This document shows positions 1-8,504 of a DNA stretch of 64,000 bases, piece by piece (positions within the stretch are counted from its first letter, which is position 1; each line of letters opens with the position of its first letter). The notes below the pieces were generated by a model. That model did no database searches, had not been told where the DNA came from, and saw nothing but the letters and a program-made list of their open reading frames with translations. The stretch comes from CAVYGM01 sp963768025 (GTDB lineage Bacteria; Bacteroidota; Bacteroidia; Cytophagales; Spirosomataceae), in the NCBI GenBank assembly GCA_963768025.1, contig CAVYGM010000010.1, positions 372,001 to 436,000 of the forward strand, given 5' to 3'. The position numbers were made by a program, and so were the translations under genes.

Positions 1-303
1 CTGGGCGGCGGCCTGGCCTGCTTTCTTTTCGATTTGATAGAAGATGGCTGTTACCGAGCAATTTTTAAAGTACAGCGCTACAAGGAAATAGCCGGCACAC
101 CCGCTAGGGTATGGTTTCACATCCATGAAATGGGAATAGTCGAGCACCAGGAAACCACTGACGGTGAGTATATCTTGCTTACAGTAAACCTGGGAAGACT
201 CCCCGCCGAAGGTGGGTTGTGGCAGCTTTGCCTGAATGTAGATACCGCGCATCCTGAGAACATGTTTGCCTTTTACGAAGCCCGCTTGGTGCGACTGAGC
301 TAA
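1..303 (+). CDS. Partial hypothetical protein (5' end outside window)
   Basis: The reading frame is open from the first base of the window and ends at a double stop (TAA TAA, 301-306), so the start lies upstream. The visible 100 residues begin LGGGLACFLFDLIEDG and have no membrane segment or recognisable motif. A TTG at 34 could be a start, but the frame runs on to base 1, so truncation by the window edge is simpler. Family not recognised; it may be the C-terminal domain of a larger protein. Confidence 0.45.
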   Translation: MGGGLACFLFDLIEDGCYRAIFKVQRYKEIAGTPARVWFHIHEMGIVEHQETTDGEYILLTVNLGRLPAEGGLWQLCLNVDTAHPENMFAFYEARLVRLS

Positions 304-306
304 TAA

Positions 307-453
307 TCATTTGATGCGGTGACAGGAGTTGAAAAATGGCGGGTCATCACCGCTAAATACCTGACATCCAGCCCCACCGTAGTAGCCAAGAACGGCAAGG
401 TGTATTACTCAGCCACAATTACAATCTATTATCTAAATAACCATTTTCTATGA
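307..453 (+). pseudogene. PQQ-type beta-propeller repeat fragment
   Basis: Directly after the double stop at 301-306, in the same frame, about 48 codons read SFDAVTGVEKWRVITAKY and then TSSPTVVAKNGKVYYS. This is the pattern of one PQQ/BamB-type propeller blade (FDA-TG-x-x-KW, then SSP-V-x-x-G-x-V-Y). No start codon or further blade is visible and the frame ends at 453, overlapping the next start. It is either a relic of a longer propeller gene or the tail of the preceding gene cut off by an error. The blade pattern is seen directly; the history is inferred. Confidence 0.35.
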
Positions 454-839
454 AGACCATCCTCTTGACCCTCTGCCTCGTAGTAGGCGCAATCTGGCAA
501 AGCCAGGCTCAGACCGACCATTCCGGTGAATACCGGAACCCCAAGACGGGGGTCGTAATTTACCTCGAACAGGCCGGTAACGACGTGGCCTTCACCCTCA
601 GTACCGACGGCTTTGAACACGAAGCCGCCGGAACGATGATTTCCAACCCCGGAGGACAAAAAGCGGCCGAACTCGAGATGAAAAGAACCGACACCTCGAA
701 TGGCTGCGAAACCTACGCCCGCATTAAGCTCACGTTTTTGTCTCCGACGCGAATCAAACTTCAAATGTGGGGCAAAGACAACAACTGTGATTTGACGACG
801 CAGTATTACGAGGAGAGTACGATAGTCAAGGTTCAGTAA
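450..839 (+). CDS. Small secreted protein, unknown function
   Basis: This 129-residue protein starts with a clear signal peptide (MKTILLTLCLVVGAIW...QAQ, cleavage near residue 21). The mature part of about 108 residues is polar, begins with a SGEYRNPKTG segment and contains two cysteines (in the NGCETYARIK and KDNNCDLTT segments) that may form a disulfide in the periplasm. It resembles small Bacteroidota proteins of the DUF2147-like lipocalin-fold type (GEYxNPKTGxxIxL opening), but that link is weak. No operon partner is evident because the next gene is damaged. Confidence 0.6.
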   Translation: MKTILLTLCLVVGAIWQSQAQTDHSGEYRNPKTGVVIYLEQAGNDVAFTLSTDGFEHEAAGTMISNPGGQKAAELEMKRTDTSNGCETYARIKLTFLSPTRIKLQMWGKDNNCDLTTQYYEESTIVKVQ

Positions 840-870
840 ATCCCAATCACTAAAAAACGTTTTTTTTGCC

Positions 871-1244
871 ATATCCATTTTACGAAACTCAACCCTCATC
901 CTGTTTTGCTGCCTACTGAGTTTCCAAATAAGTTGGGGGCAGCGGGTGGCGGTGTACCGATTTTTTCATCCGCAGGAAGGCGACTGGATCACCTTGCCCA
1001 AAACGCACGACGGGTACGCTACGGTATTGGCGGTCCCGATCGTGTTCTTCCCAAAGGCATTAAGGTTTTTCTTCCTGAAAGACCTGTGGTGGATCCCTAT
1101 TACAAGCCCACTCTCGCTATTATCGACGCGTTGGAAGTCCTTGGGCAATCCGAGCGATTTGCTGACGATGAGGCTAGAGTTCTGCTAGGTATAGCCCCGA
1201 ATAACATCCAAAGAGTCACTCAAGAAATGAGAAAGAGTCATTGA
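871..1244 (+). pseudogene. Frameshifted secreted protein, unknown
   Basis: Two overlapping frames carry complementary halves of one protein. The upstream frame gives a hydrophobic leader (STLILFCCLLSFQISWGQ) and then VAVYRFFHPQEGDWITLPKT. The downstream frame takes over near 1040-1060 with KGIKVFLPERPVVDPYYKPT and continues to the stop at 1244. Each half is protein-like only in its own stretch, which indicates a one-base deletion around 1010-1060. No ATG precedes the leader in its frame, so the start is uncertain and may also be affected by an indel in the adjacent T-run. Family not recognised. Confidence 0.45.
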
Positions 1245-1290
1245 AGTCTTACCAAATGGTTTTAACTAATCTGCTTATTACCCCCTAACC

Positions 1291-2256
1291 ATGAAACGGA
1301 TACACAGCCTTCTTTTGCTCTGCTTCCCGATTCTGTGCAGTAGCTGCTACGATATGCACGTCGAGATTGGAAACGGTTCCCGCTATTACCTTGACGATCA
1401 GGCGTCAAAACGCCCTGATTTGAAGATCTGTCCGTTAGAAAACATTAAAATTCACTGCTCGATAATCGGCGGACTGGATTTTAATTACGGCACAAAAGAG
1501 TTCGTGGGTACTTCGGTAGGTTATCAGATAAGAATTAAATGGAGCGATGGCTACGAATACACACCCTTTGAAGGAACGACACGGTCAGACTTTGACATAA
1601 GACTGGAATATCAGCGGTACCCCACCCGGCATTACCCGGCTCAGTCTCTGGATAAAAACCTCTGGTGATTGGGAGGAAAAGGACTTTGTCGAAATCCCGA
1701 TAAGAGCAAGGCATCCCGCCAGTCACGGTCACCCTGCAGCCTAAACCGTTTAACGAATTCGATTCGCGTCTTCAAAGCTGGGAGGGGGTGTTTGTTGATC
1801 CTGTACTGGAAAGAACCGACCGTTCACCGCAGGCGGTAATTAACCGCGTGGTCGTGGGAGGCTTTCCTTCCAATGGAATTGATGTGCTCGAAATCGAGTT
1901 CGGCCCCGACCAACCCCTGAATGGCAGCGCAAACCTCGTAGGCTTGATCGAGCCAAACGGCATATTCGACCCGAGTGGCAGCGTGAATGTTCCATACCCG
2001 GCGGGTTTGTGGCGCGTTAAACCGTCCAATACGCCCCCCTATTCTGCCCGTTCGTGGAGCATGTCGAGTTGGAAAGACGTGCAGCCACTCACGCTTACCG
2101 TTTATTACCGCTGTAGTCCCTGAACCGTGAATCACCGGGGCCAGCGGCCGCAATGCCACCTTCAACGTGAATCTGCTATTGCGCGACGGAAGTGGCAACA
2201 TCGACGATCCTTACTCGGGCTTCTTGGATGTCATGCTCATCGCGGACACGATCTAG
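1291..2256 (+). pseudogene. Frameshifted lipoprotein, unknown family
   Basis: The first frame gives a lipoprotein signal (MKRIHSLLLLCFPILCSSC, lipid cysteine 19) and sound sequence to about 1600. Sense then moves to the next frame (ISGTPPGITRLSLWIKTSGD), again near 1705 (GIPPVTVTLQPKPFNEFDS) and again near 2125 (NATFNVNLLLRDGSGNIDD), ending at TAG 2254-2256. All three changes are in the insertion direction. Rejoined, the product would be an outer-surface lipoprotein of roughly 320 residues with beta-rich Ig-like character. As written, only the first 125 residues are made. Confidence 0.55.
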
Positions 2257-2379
2257 GGCGATTGGAAGTAGGGCGGGGAGACCTGCCCTACCTTTTTAGT
2301 GATGATTGTGGCGGTTTGATAGGTACGCGGGCTTACCCATCCCTATTCAGACAGAAACATTGTTGCTTCGAAATCAGGG

Positions 2380-3948
2380 TCATGTAGGACTACTCACCTG
2401 CATTTCGTCAATTCTCTCTATGGCTACCTTAACATCAGGGATAAAACCTACCAGGCTATTTTCTTTATTGACTGGTGTTCCTTGATAGAGAATCTTTTTT
2501 AATTCCGAAGTAGTGAGTGTGCGATTCAGTCTCTGGAAAGCATATGTTTGCAGAAGCGCTACGACACCCGCTATGATAGCCGAGGCGGCCGAGGTGTACT
2601 CCATAATATCATACTTGGAAGATTTATAGGATGTTGTCAAAACAGAGCTCCCCTGGGCGTAGATGGGTATATACTCGGAACTCCAATTGCACTTGTAAGG
2701 GCTAAAAACGGAATCTTCCTTGCCAGGATAGGCCGCTCCCACAAACAGGACGTGCTCTTTAGTTTCTTCAAAAAGTTGAAAAGCTTTGATGGAGTTGGTT
2801 AATTTTCGGAGTTTCGATTGTAGAGTATCTTTTTTTAATTCGGGAGAATTACTATTGTTGCCCGCCGGTATAACGATCGTACATCCCAATTCCGCAACCG
2901 TTCGAATCAGTTGACATAAGGCTGGGTCCGTGGTAATAGGCAGATTTCCGCTTGCTTCAATTTCAAAAAGGATTACCCAATTCGGGAAATTACCTTCGCG
3001 GGAATATTCATTAAAATAATCTAGAATCCTCTTGAGAGCTCCGTGCTCCGAGTACTGGATTTTGGTTTGTTGACCTTTTCCTAGATAGGTTGAACAAGAA
3101 GAAAGGATAACATTGGCCTTGGGGGGTAATATTCCTACACAATCCGGATTGGTGTTTTGCAAAGGCGACATCAGGATCCCCAGAGTTTTAGTTCCATGCT
3201 CATTGCCGTCTGACTCGTCATTGTTCATCAAAATATCATCTCTGTTGTAGGTAATGAGTGAGCTTGTCTCCCCGATGCGTGTGATGCGATTTCGCACTTG
3301 CTTGAACTCACTATGGTTGGCATTCCATCCTCCTTTTTCAATGACAAATACGCTGGTATCTTTGGTATTTTCGTTGAATATGGTATTGGCGGGAAGATTC
3401 AGCTCATCGAGGTGGTTTCTGTGCCCAACCTTGCCAATAATCCGAGGCCCGAATGTAAATGTTGGTGGCATTGCGGGCACGGCATCTTCTTTTATATAGG
3501 CATAGTCTAACAAGTAAAGGGTATCCTCAACTTGTTTATCGGATTCTAACATCAGGAACTTAGAGAGTTCAGAAATGAAGTCTCCCAACATTTTTTCTGA
3601 AAAATTATCTGGCAAAATATACTCAAACCAAAGATAGAAATTGGGCATCTGGTAGTTTCCTTTTCCTCTGTTCCTAAGAGCCTCTTTATGAAGGAAAAAT
3701 GTCTCCAATGAACTATTTCCATATAAGAAGAGCGGGTTAGACTTCACTTCCATTACTATCTTGTTCAGTAAAATGGAAAGTTCTTTTATCCTACCTTCCA
3801 GACTGGGCGGAAGTTCAGGTTTTTCATCTTTGACGAATTCCTGCAATGCTTTGAAGTAGCCAGAAGGTACTGTGAGTAGTGCTTTTAGAGTGGAGTGGGA
3901 GGGGAGAGCCAGATCGTCTCTGAATTTGAATATAAATCGCTTGCTCAT
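2380..3948 (-). CDS. Subtilisin-like (S8) protease with Glu in the Asp position
   Basis: This 522-residue protein has no signal peptide, so it is predicted to be cytoplasmic. Residues 1-190 form an unrecognised N-terminal region. The S8 fold follows: SVFVIEKGGW sits where VAVIDTG is usual, so Glu204 replaces the catalytic Asp. Next come His251 (GNEHGTKTLGIL), oxyanion Asn364 (VIPAGNNS) and nucleophile Ser453 (EYTSAASAIIAGVVALL), the last lacking the usual Gly-Thr-Ser-Met. Gene and flanks are A+T-richer than the neighbours, suggesting transfer. It is divergent from the unknown gene at 4098, with 149 bases shared between them for control. S8 assignment is firm; activity with Glu is unproven and the biological role unknown. 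Confidence 0.75.
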   Translation of the reverse strand: MSKRFIFKFRDDLALPSHSTLKALLTVPSGYFKALQEFVKDEKPELPPSLEGRIKELSILLNKIVMEVKSNPLFLYGNSSLETFFLHKEALRNRGKGNYQMPNFYLWFEYILPDNFSEKMLGDFISELSKFLMLESDKQVEDTLYLLDYAYIKEDAVPAMPPTFTFGPRIIGKVGHRNHLDELNLPANTIFNENTKDTSVFVIEKGGWNANHSEFKQVRNRITRIGETSSLITYNRDDILMNNDESDGNEHGTKTLGILMSPLQNTNPDCVGILPPKANVILSSCSTYLGKGQQTKIQYSEHGALKRILDYFNEYSREGNFPNWVILFEIEASGNLPITTDPALCQLIRTVAELGCTIVIPAGNNSNSPELKKDTLQSKLRKLTNSIKAFQLFEETKEHVLFVGAAYPGKEDSVFSPYKCNWSSEYIPIYAQGSSVLTTSYKSSKYDIMEYTSAASAIIAGVVALLQTYAFQRLNRTLTTSELKKILYQGTPVNKENSLVGFIPDVKVAIERIDEMQVSSPT

Positions 3949-4097
3949 AAGGTGGTAGAAATATACGTTTATCCAAAGGCAATTTACCTCGCTTTTTGTG
4001 TGTGATAGCTACCGCTCAATAAAGTTTTATACCGGTTGGTTATCTAAATCAATATTATTGTATGTCTAACTTTAAACCATTTTGAAAGCACAAAATT

Positions 4098-4550
4098 ATG
4101 AGCGAGTTTCCTAATCCATTTGACACCTGCGGCCTGGCGAAGGTCAGAAATGATGCAAGCGTTACGGCACTGATCAATAACTTTGAAATACAGTACCGTG
4201 AGGATGATTTTCGAGAGGATCTTAGTCCTTATCAGATCTATCTTTCCAAAAAATTTTTACAACAAATTCTACGTGAAATGCGTAAGGATGCCAAAAAAGA
4301 CAAAAGTCGAAACTGCGTTAGGCTTAGGCTGGGTTTACAGCATTCGGTAACCAATATAGTACCGTTGTCATGGATGCTTCAACCTCTACATGCCACCCAA
4401 TTAGAGAACGGTGAGCAAGTCTTCGAAGATGAAGGAAGATGGTATGTCTCTGACTTCCCTACTAACAATGCCCTCTTTACTCCGGATAGTAGTAATGAGG
4501 GAAAAGCCTCCGAACCCGTAGTGATGAAAGATCCACAAGGAGAGCAATAA
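4098..4550 (+). CDS. Hypothetical protein divergent from S8 protease
   Basis: The 150-residue product is hydrophilic, lacks a signal peptide and membrane segments, and is probably cytosolic. The middle is basic (LREMRKDAKKDKSRN) and is followed by a likely beta stretch (CVRLRLGLQHSVTN) and an acidic, poorly structured tail. No known family was recognised. Its A+T-rich composition matches the divergent protease, which suggests that the two arrived together and that this protein could be the protease's target, activator or inhibitor; that is inference from position only. It ends 12 bases before the next gene, whose composition differs. Confidence 0.6.
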   Translation: MSEFPNPFDTCGLAKVRNDASVTALINNFEIQYREDDFREDLSPYQIYLSKKFLQQILREMRKDAKKDKSRNCVRLRLGLQHSVTNIVPLSWMLQPLHATQLENGEQVFEDEGRWYVSDFPTNNALFTPDSSNEGKASEPVVMKDPQGEQ

Positions 4551-4562
4551 CCCCCACCCACC

Positions 4563-5237
4563 ATGTCCGCCAGAGATTTCCTCTACGCCTTCTCCTACCT
4601 CACCTCGGCTACATTGCTTTTTCCGGTAGGGCTGGGCGTGGCGAGTTGGGCGCGGCTATCGCCCAGCCTTCGGGTACTTACCCTGGGGCTGGGCGGCTAT
4701 TTTGTGATTTTGCTCCTGTCCATTTTGGCCAGTCACCAAAAGTGGGACGTCGGGCAGACCTTCGGGTACTGCGCCTCGCTGCTGTATGGCCTCACCTTCA
4801 CTACCGTGTACGCCCTGGCCATGCCGCCCGGCCTGAAACGGTGGCTGGTGATAGGGCTCGGAGCCGCGGGCATTGGCTACGAGTTGTTTGATATGCTGTT
4901 TCTTTCGGGCACCGATTCGCTCGATGGCTTCTCCATTCCGATCATGACCCTGATTCTGGTCATTTCGACGCTTATTTTTCTGGTACGATCCCAATCGATA
5001 CCCCACGGAAAATACGTTGATGGCCATACCTTTGTTTTGGGTGGCCGGAGCCAAATTACTGAAGTGGGCTCAGCAACGGGCTGTTGGATGTTTTCGAGCC
5101 GCAACTAGCGGTGTATTCCCGAGCAATTGCTGATCTATCTGATTCTGCTCACTTATGTAATTCTGATGGTCTGTAACATCCTGTACGGAATGGGGATATG
5201 GAAAGAGCGTACGCGCCAAACAAGGTTAGCAGGCTAG
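4563..5237 (+). pseudogene. Integral membrane protein, frameshifted near C-terminus
   Basis: Residues 1-150 form about five hydrophobic segments (for example LRVLTLGLGGYFVILLLSIL and PIMTLILVISTLIFLV), typical of a small Bacteroidota inner-membrane protein. The original frame hits TAG at 5106-5108, but it regains sense directly afterwards (QLLIYLILLTYVILMVCNI) and ends at TAG 5235-5237. Between about 5015 and 5120 the sense lies in the other two frames (MAIPLFWVAGAKLLKWAQQR, then DVFEPQLAVYS). Three one-base insertions would explain this. Its end overlaps the start of the sensor kinase at 5198, so the genes were probably cotranscribed. Function unknown. Confidence 0.55.
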
Positions 5238-6313
5238 TAAGCCTCTTGCTCCTTTTGGCTGGCCTGTTAGTAGTTCCTGTATGGATTAAAGCGCAGTCAC
5301 CCAGGGTGGAGGTGTCTGTTCATGCCCTTTCTGACACGTCCAGCCAAAAAAATTCTCAGCCTTATTTCGAAGCCCGATCGCTACGGGTAGACTTCCGAAC
5401 GCAGTATCCGCGTCAGCCTCCGCGGTATCGAGTCAAGCTACTGGGAGATGGCTACGAGCAATGGCTCGATGTCGGTGCGTCTACCCGGGCGATCTATACG
5501 CGCCTGGGTGGCGGTACCTACGCCATTCTGGTCAGGGATTCGGCCAACGAATGCGAAAGCCAAGTGGATTTTGAGATAGAAACCACGATGTTCGAAACCT
5601 GGTGGTTTTGGGTTATTACGGGCTTCTACGTGCTGGGGGTGATCGGCGTGGTGTTCTACCTCCTGTTTTTGTATCGCTACCAGCAAAAGCTCCGGCTGCT
5701 GCGGATGCGCGAGCACGTAGCCCGCGACCTGCACGACGACATGGGTAGCCAACTCAGCAGCATCAGCATCCTGAGCCAGAACCTCGAACAGATGGCCCAG
5801 CAAAACCCCGACCTGGCCCGCCACTACCTGGCCCGCATCGGCGAGACCGCCCGGCAGGTGATGGATTCCATGAGCGACATCGTGTGGAGCGTCAACCCCG
5901 AAAAAGACGGCCTGCCGCACATGGCCGAACGGATGCAGGCCTTCGCCTCCGAACTTTTCGAAACCTCGGCCACCGAACTCCACTTCTACCTCGACCCCGA
6001 ACTTCTCAAAACAACCCTGGAACTCACCAAACGCCACGATTTCTACATGATATTTAAGGAGGCCCTCACCAACGCCGCCCGCTACGCCCAGGCTACCACC
6101 GTGGCCATCCGCCTGGAACGAAAGCAGGGGCTGCTGCACCTGAGTATTCAAGACAACGGCGTAGGGTTCGATCCTGAGCATCCGCCGCGCTCGCAGGGGG
6201 GCAACGGCTTGCGCAACATGCGGGCCCGGGCGGTCAGCATCGGGGCCACACTGCTGATTACCTCCGCCGAAGGCCAGGGAACCACCCTGCTGCTGACGCT
6301 TCCGATGCGCTGA
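5198..6313 (+). CDS. NarL-type sensor histidine kinase with Y_Y_Y-like domain
   Basis: The 371-residue protein has an N-terminal signal or anchor (residues 12-32), a periplasmic part of about 100 residues ending in a Y_Y_Y-like beta domain (FRTQYPRQPPRYRVKLLGDG), a membrane segment at about 136-158, and a HisKA_3 dimerisation box with phospho-acceptor His179 in VARDLHDDMGSQLSSI. The HATPase domain follows, with N box FKEALTNAARYA and G1 motif DNGVGFDP. This architecture phosphorylates LuxR-type regulators, and the gene at 6406 is such a regulator, so they form a two-component pair. The large propeller usually placed before Y_Y_Y is absent, so the input is unclear. Confidence 0.9.
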   Translation: MERAYAPNKVSRLVSLLLLLAGLLVVPVWIKAQSPRVEVSVHALSDTSSQKNSQPYFEARSLRVDFRTQYPRQPPRYRVKLLGDGYEQWLDVGASTRAIYTRLGGGTYAILVRDSANECESQVDFEIETTMFETWWFWVITGFYVLGVIGVVFYLLFLYRYQQKLRLLRMREHVARDLHDDMGSQLSSISILSQNLEQMAQQNPDLARHYLARIGETARQVMDSMSDIVWSVNPEKDGLPHMAERMQAFASELFETSATELHFYLDPELLKTTLELTKRHDFYMIFKEALTNAARYAQATTVAIRLERKQGLLHLSIQDNGVGFDPEHPPRSQGGNGLRNMRARAVSIGATLLITSAEGQGTTLLLTLPMR

Positions 6314-6379
6314 GGCACCTCCCCCGTTTAGGGGATTTTTGGGAGGAATCTACCCGCTACATTTACGGAAGTTTATCTG

Positions 6380-6387
6380 TATTTTTG
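6380..6387 (+). promoter_or_regulatory. Candidate Bacteroidota -7 element (TATTTTTG)
   Basis: TATTTTTG matches the TAnnTTTG -7 consensus of the Bacteroidota primary sigma factor. Transcription would start near 6394, about 12 bases before the ATG at 6406, allowing the regulator to be expressed apart from its kinase. No clear -33 TTTG is seen, so this is tentative. Confidence 0.35.
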
Positions 6388-6405
6388 TTAAAACCGTTGA
6401 AGACC

Positions 6406-7032
6406 ATGGCGATCCGCGTTCAGTTGTACGAAGACAATCAAATTCTGCGCGAGGCGCTGTCGTTCATGATCGCCGCCACGGAGGGCTTTGCGCTGGCGGG
6501 GGCCTATGGAAATTGCCTCGAGGCCGTGCAGCAAGTCCGTAAAAACGAGCCCGACGTGGTGCTGATGGACATCGACCTGCCCGAACAAAACGGCATGGAA
6601 GCTCTGGCGCAAATCAAGCAAAAGTACTCCTACGTGGATGTGCTGATGCTAACCGTGTTCGACGACGACGACCGGGTATTTGAGTCCATCAAGTCGGGGG
6701 CATCAGGGTACCTATTGAAAAAAACCTCCCCCGCCCGCATCATGGAAGCCATTAAGGAGGTGTACGAGGGCGGAGCGCCCATGTCGCCCTCCATTGCCCG
6801 GCGGGTGCTACAGCAGATGCACCGTCGCCCCGCCTCGGGCACCGACCTCAGCCAACTCACCGAGCGGGAGCTGCAGGTACTCCAGATGCTGTCCGAGGGC
6901 AAAAGCTACAAGATGGTCGCCGCCGACTGCGGCATCGGCATCGAAACCGTCCGCACCCACATCAAGCGCATCTACGAAAAGCTGCAGGTACATTCCGTCA
7001 CCGAAGCCGTATCCAAATTCTGGAAGCGATAG
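6406..7032 (+). CDS. NarL/LuxR-family response regulator
   Basis: The N-terminal receiver (residues 1-120) has the acidic pocket (YEDN), phospho-acceptor Asp55 (VVLMDIDLPEQNG), the switch Thr (MLTVFDD) and the conserved Lys (SGYLLKKTSP). A LuxR-type HTH follows at about 145-205 (LTERELQVLQMLSEGKSY; IETVRTHIKRIYEKL). It is the expected partner of the kinase at 5198-6313, 92 bases upstream. The ATG at 6406 is preferred to the in-frame TTG at 6385 because MAIRVQLYEDN is the normal opening of the receiver fold. Target genes are not evident; the secreted proteins downstream are only possible candidates. Confidence 0.9.
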   Translation: MAIRVQLYEDNQILREALSFMIAATEGFALAGAYGNCLEAVQQVRKNEPDVVLMDIDLPEQNGMEALAQIKQKYSYVDVLMLTVFDDDDRVFESIKSGASGYLLKKTSPARIMEAIKEVYEGGAPMSPSIARRVLQQMHRRPASGTDLSQLTERELQVLQMLSEGKSYKMVAADCGIGIETVRTHIKRIYEKLQVHSVTEAVSKFWKR

Positions 7033-7265
7033 TTTTGGGCGGTTGACGCTCCACCATCGACAGTCTCCTTTTTCCATTCTCCTTTTCTTTCTCCTCAACG
7101 ACCTGGGTGGAAATACCTCCCGTTCGCGTAGTTTCCACGTCCCCTTTTCATGGGATTTTCTGATGTCTTATTCTGCCTGACCTTTGTAGAGTCAATGGGC
7201 ACAAAAGCCCGAGACCGGCCCGCTGGCCTGTTTCACACTATACTCACCATTTCAACAAAAAGACC

Positions 7266-7775
7266 ATGAAAACTTTCCCCTTTCGCCCGCACCTCCCCTC
7301 CGCCTTGCTGATGGTACTGCTGAGTTTGGCACTACTCCGGCCCCTCCGGGCGCAGCAGTCTTACGGAAGCAACGTACCCCAAGGCTCCCGGCTCAACATC
7401 GGCCAGGTGGTGCTGGACTCGGTTTCGCCCCATCCTTACGTGCTGGCGCTGAAAAATGTGGGTGTCGCGCGTACCCGTCAGACTGTGCTGCTCAAAGTAC
7501 GCCCGGCGGGCGATTCGCTCTACTATACCTTACCGGGCAGGCTACCCGGCGGCAATTCGTTTGGCGTGGTGCTCATCCGGGGCAACCGGTACAGCGGCGA
7601 CAGCCTGTGCCTGGTGCGCCGCTCAGGTACCCAAACGGTACGTCTCACGGATGTACACCTACTCACTTTTCACTACAAAGACCGCCTGTTGCTGCCCTGG
7701 CCGGACCGCAAATTCAACGAAGCCCTGCTCGCCAGCTATTTCGACAGCCGCACCATGCGGAGTGCCTTGAAGTAA
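7266..7775 (+). CDS. Secreted hypothetical protein
   Basis: A 169-residue protein with an N-terminal signal peptide (SALLMVLLSLALLRPLRAQ, cleavage about residue 29). The exported part is beta-rich (VLALKNVGVARTRQTVLLKV; GGNSFGVVLIRGNRY) and resembles a single Ig-like or carboxypeptidase-regulatory-type fold, without a motif that fixes function. It stands alone between the response regulator and a small lipoprotein gene; the 233 bases upstream contain no convincing gene or promoter. Location in periplasm or outside the cell is inferred from the signal only. Confidence 0.6.
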   Translation: MKTFPFRPHLPSALLMVLLSLALLRPLRAQQSYGSNVPQGSRLNIGQVVLDSVSPHPYVLALKNVGVARTRQTVLLKVRPAGDSLYYTLPGRLPGGNSFGVVLIRGNRYSGDSLCLVRRSGTQTVRLTDVHLLTFHYKDRLLLPWPDRKFNEALLASYFDSRTMRSALK

Positions 7776-7867
7776 GTAGGGCCCAATAACACTAGGGAGC
7801 TGATGCTGGTACCTGGCAACACAACATTTGATCGATTCACTTACGACTAATTATAAATCAATCCCCC

Positions 7868-8272
7868 ATGAAAAAGTCATCCATTCTTACCCTAAGCCTT
7901 ATTTGTCTCCTGGCGTTCGGCCTGTTAAATTGTAAAAAGAAAAAAGATCCCGCCCCCGACCCCTATGCCTTTCTGAAAGGTACCTGGCGCTACGCCAACG
8001 GCGCGGAATGTGTCTTTGACGCTGCCACCAAAACCGCCAAAGGCACCAAGGTGCCCACCAACAACACCCAATTCAAATTTGTAGTGGGCGAAGACTACTG
8101 GCGCAACGTGCTTACCACGGGTACTGACGCCTGGTCGTACGATCAGATCATCCGCTTTTCGGATGGCAAGACCGTTGAGTACCGGAAAAGTACGATGAAG
8201 AAAAAAGACGCCAATACTCTGGCAATTAATACATCGGGCTTAACTGATTCGGAATTGACACGGGTGCCTTGA
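7868..8272 (+). CDS. Small lipoprotein, lipocalin-like
   Basis: A 134-residue protein with a lipoprotein signal (SLICLLAFGLLNC, lipid cysteine 22), followed by a lysine-rich KKKKDP stretch, an atypical tether. The rest begins FLKGTWRYANG, a pattern common in the lipocalin-like small lipoproteins of Bacteroidota, with alternating beta strands (IIRFSDGKTVEYRKSTM). No partner gene is evident. Anchoring to a membrane is predicted; ligand and role are unknown. Confidence 0.65.
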   Translation: MKKSSILTLSLICLLAFGLLNCKKKKDPAPDPYAFLKGTWRYANGAECVFDAATKTAKGTKVPTNNTQFKFVVGEDYWRNVLTTGTDAWSYDQIIRFSDGKTVEYRKSTMKKKDANTLAINTSGLTDSELTRVP

Positions 8273-8438
8273 TACGTATGCTTGATGGTGGGTATAGACC
8301 AAACTTCAACTCAATTTTTCTCCAAAAACAGCTTACCAATGGGATTCAATATATACTAATCTGATTCCGGTAGTCTTTCTGGCTATCGGCCAGGCTTAAG
8401 ATGTCGCATTTTTACAATTACGGCCTTTTATTCTTTAA

Positions 8439-8446
8439 TAGCTTTG
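8439..8446 (+). promoter_or_regulatory. Candidate -7 element (TAGCTTTG)
   Basis: An exact TAnnTTTG match 58 bases before the ATG at 8505. The surrounding 8273-8504 stretch holds no gene that I can see and is A+T-rich. It supports the reality of the short frameshifted gene that follows; no clear -33 element. Confidence 0.35.
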
Positions 8447-8504
8447 AATTTGTTAACATACCCAAACGCAGAAGCTGCCTGGCAGCAAACCAACTACCCC
8501 TCCA

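Noticed and set aside
5438..6181. Long minus-strand ORF (247 codons) opposite the NarL-type kinase
   Set aside because: It mirrors a well-supported kinase gene in high-G+C sequence; its composition (many Val, Gly, His) is that of an antisense shadow.
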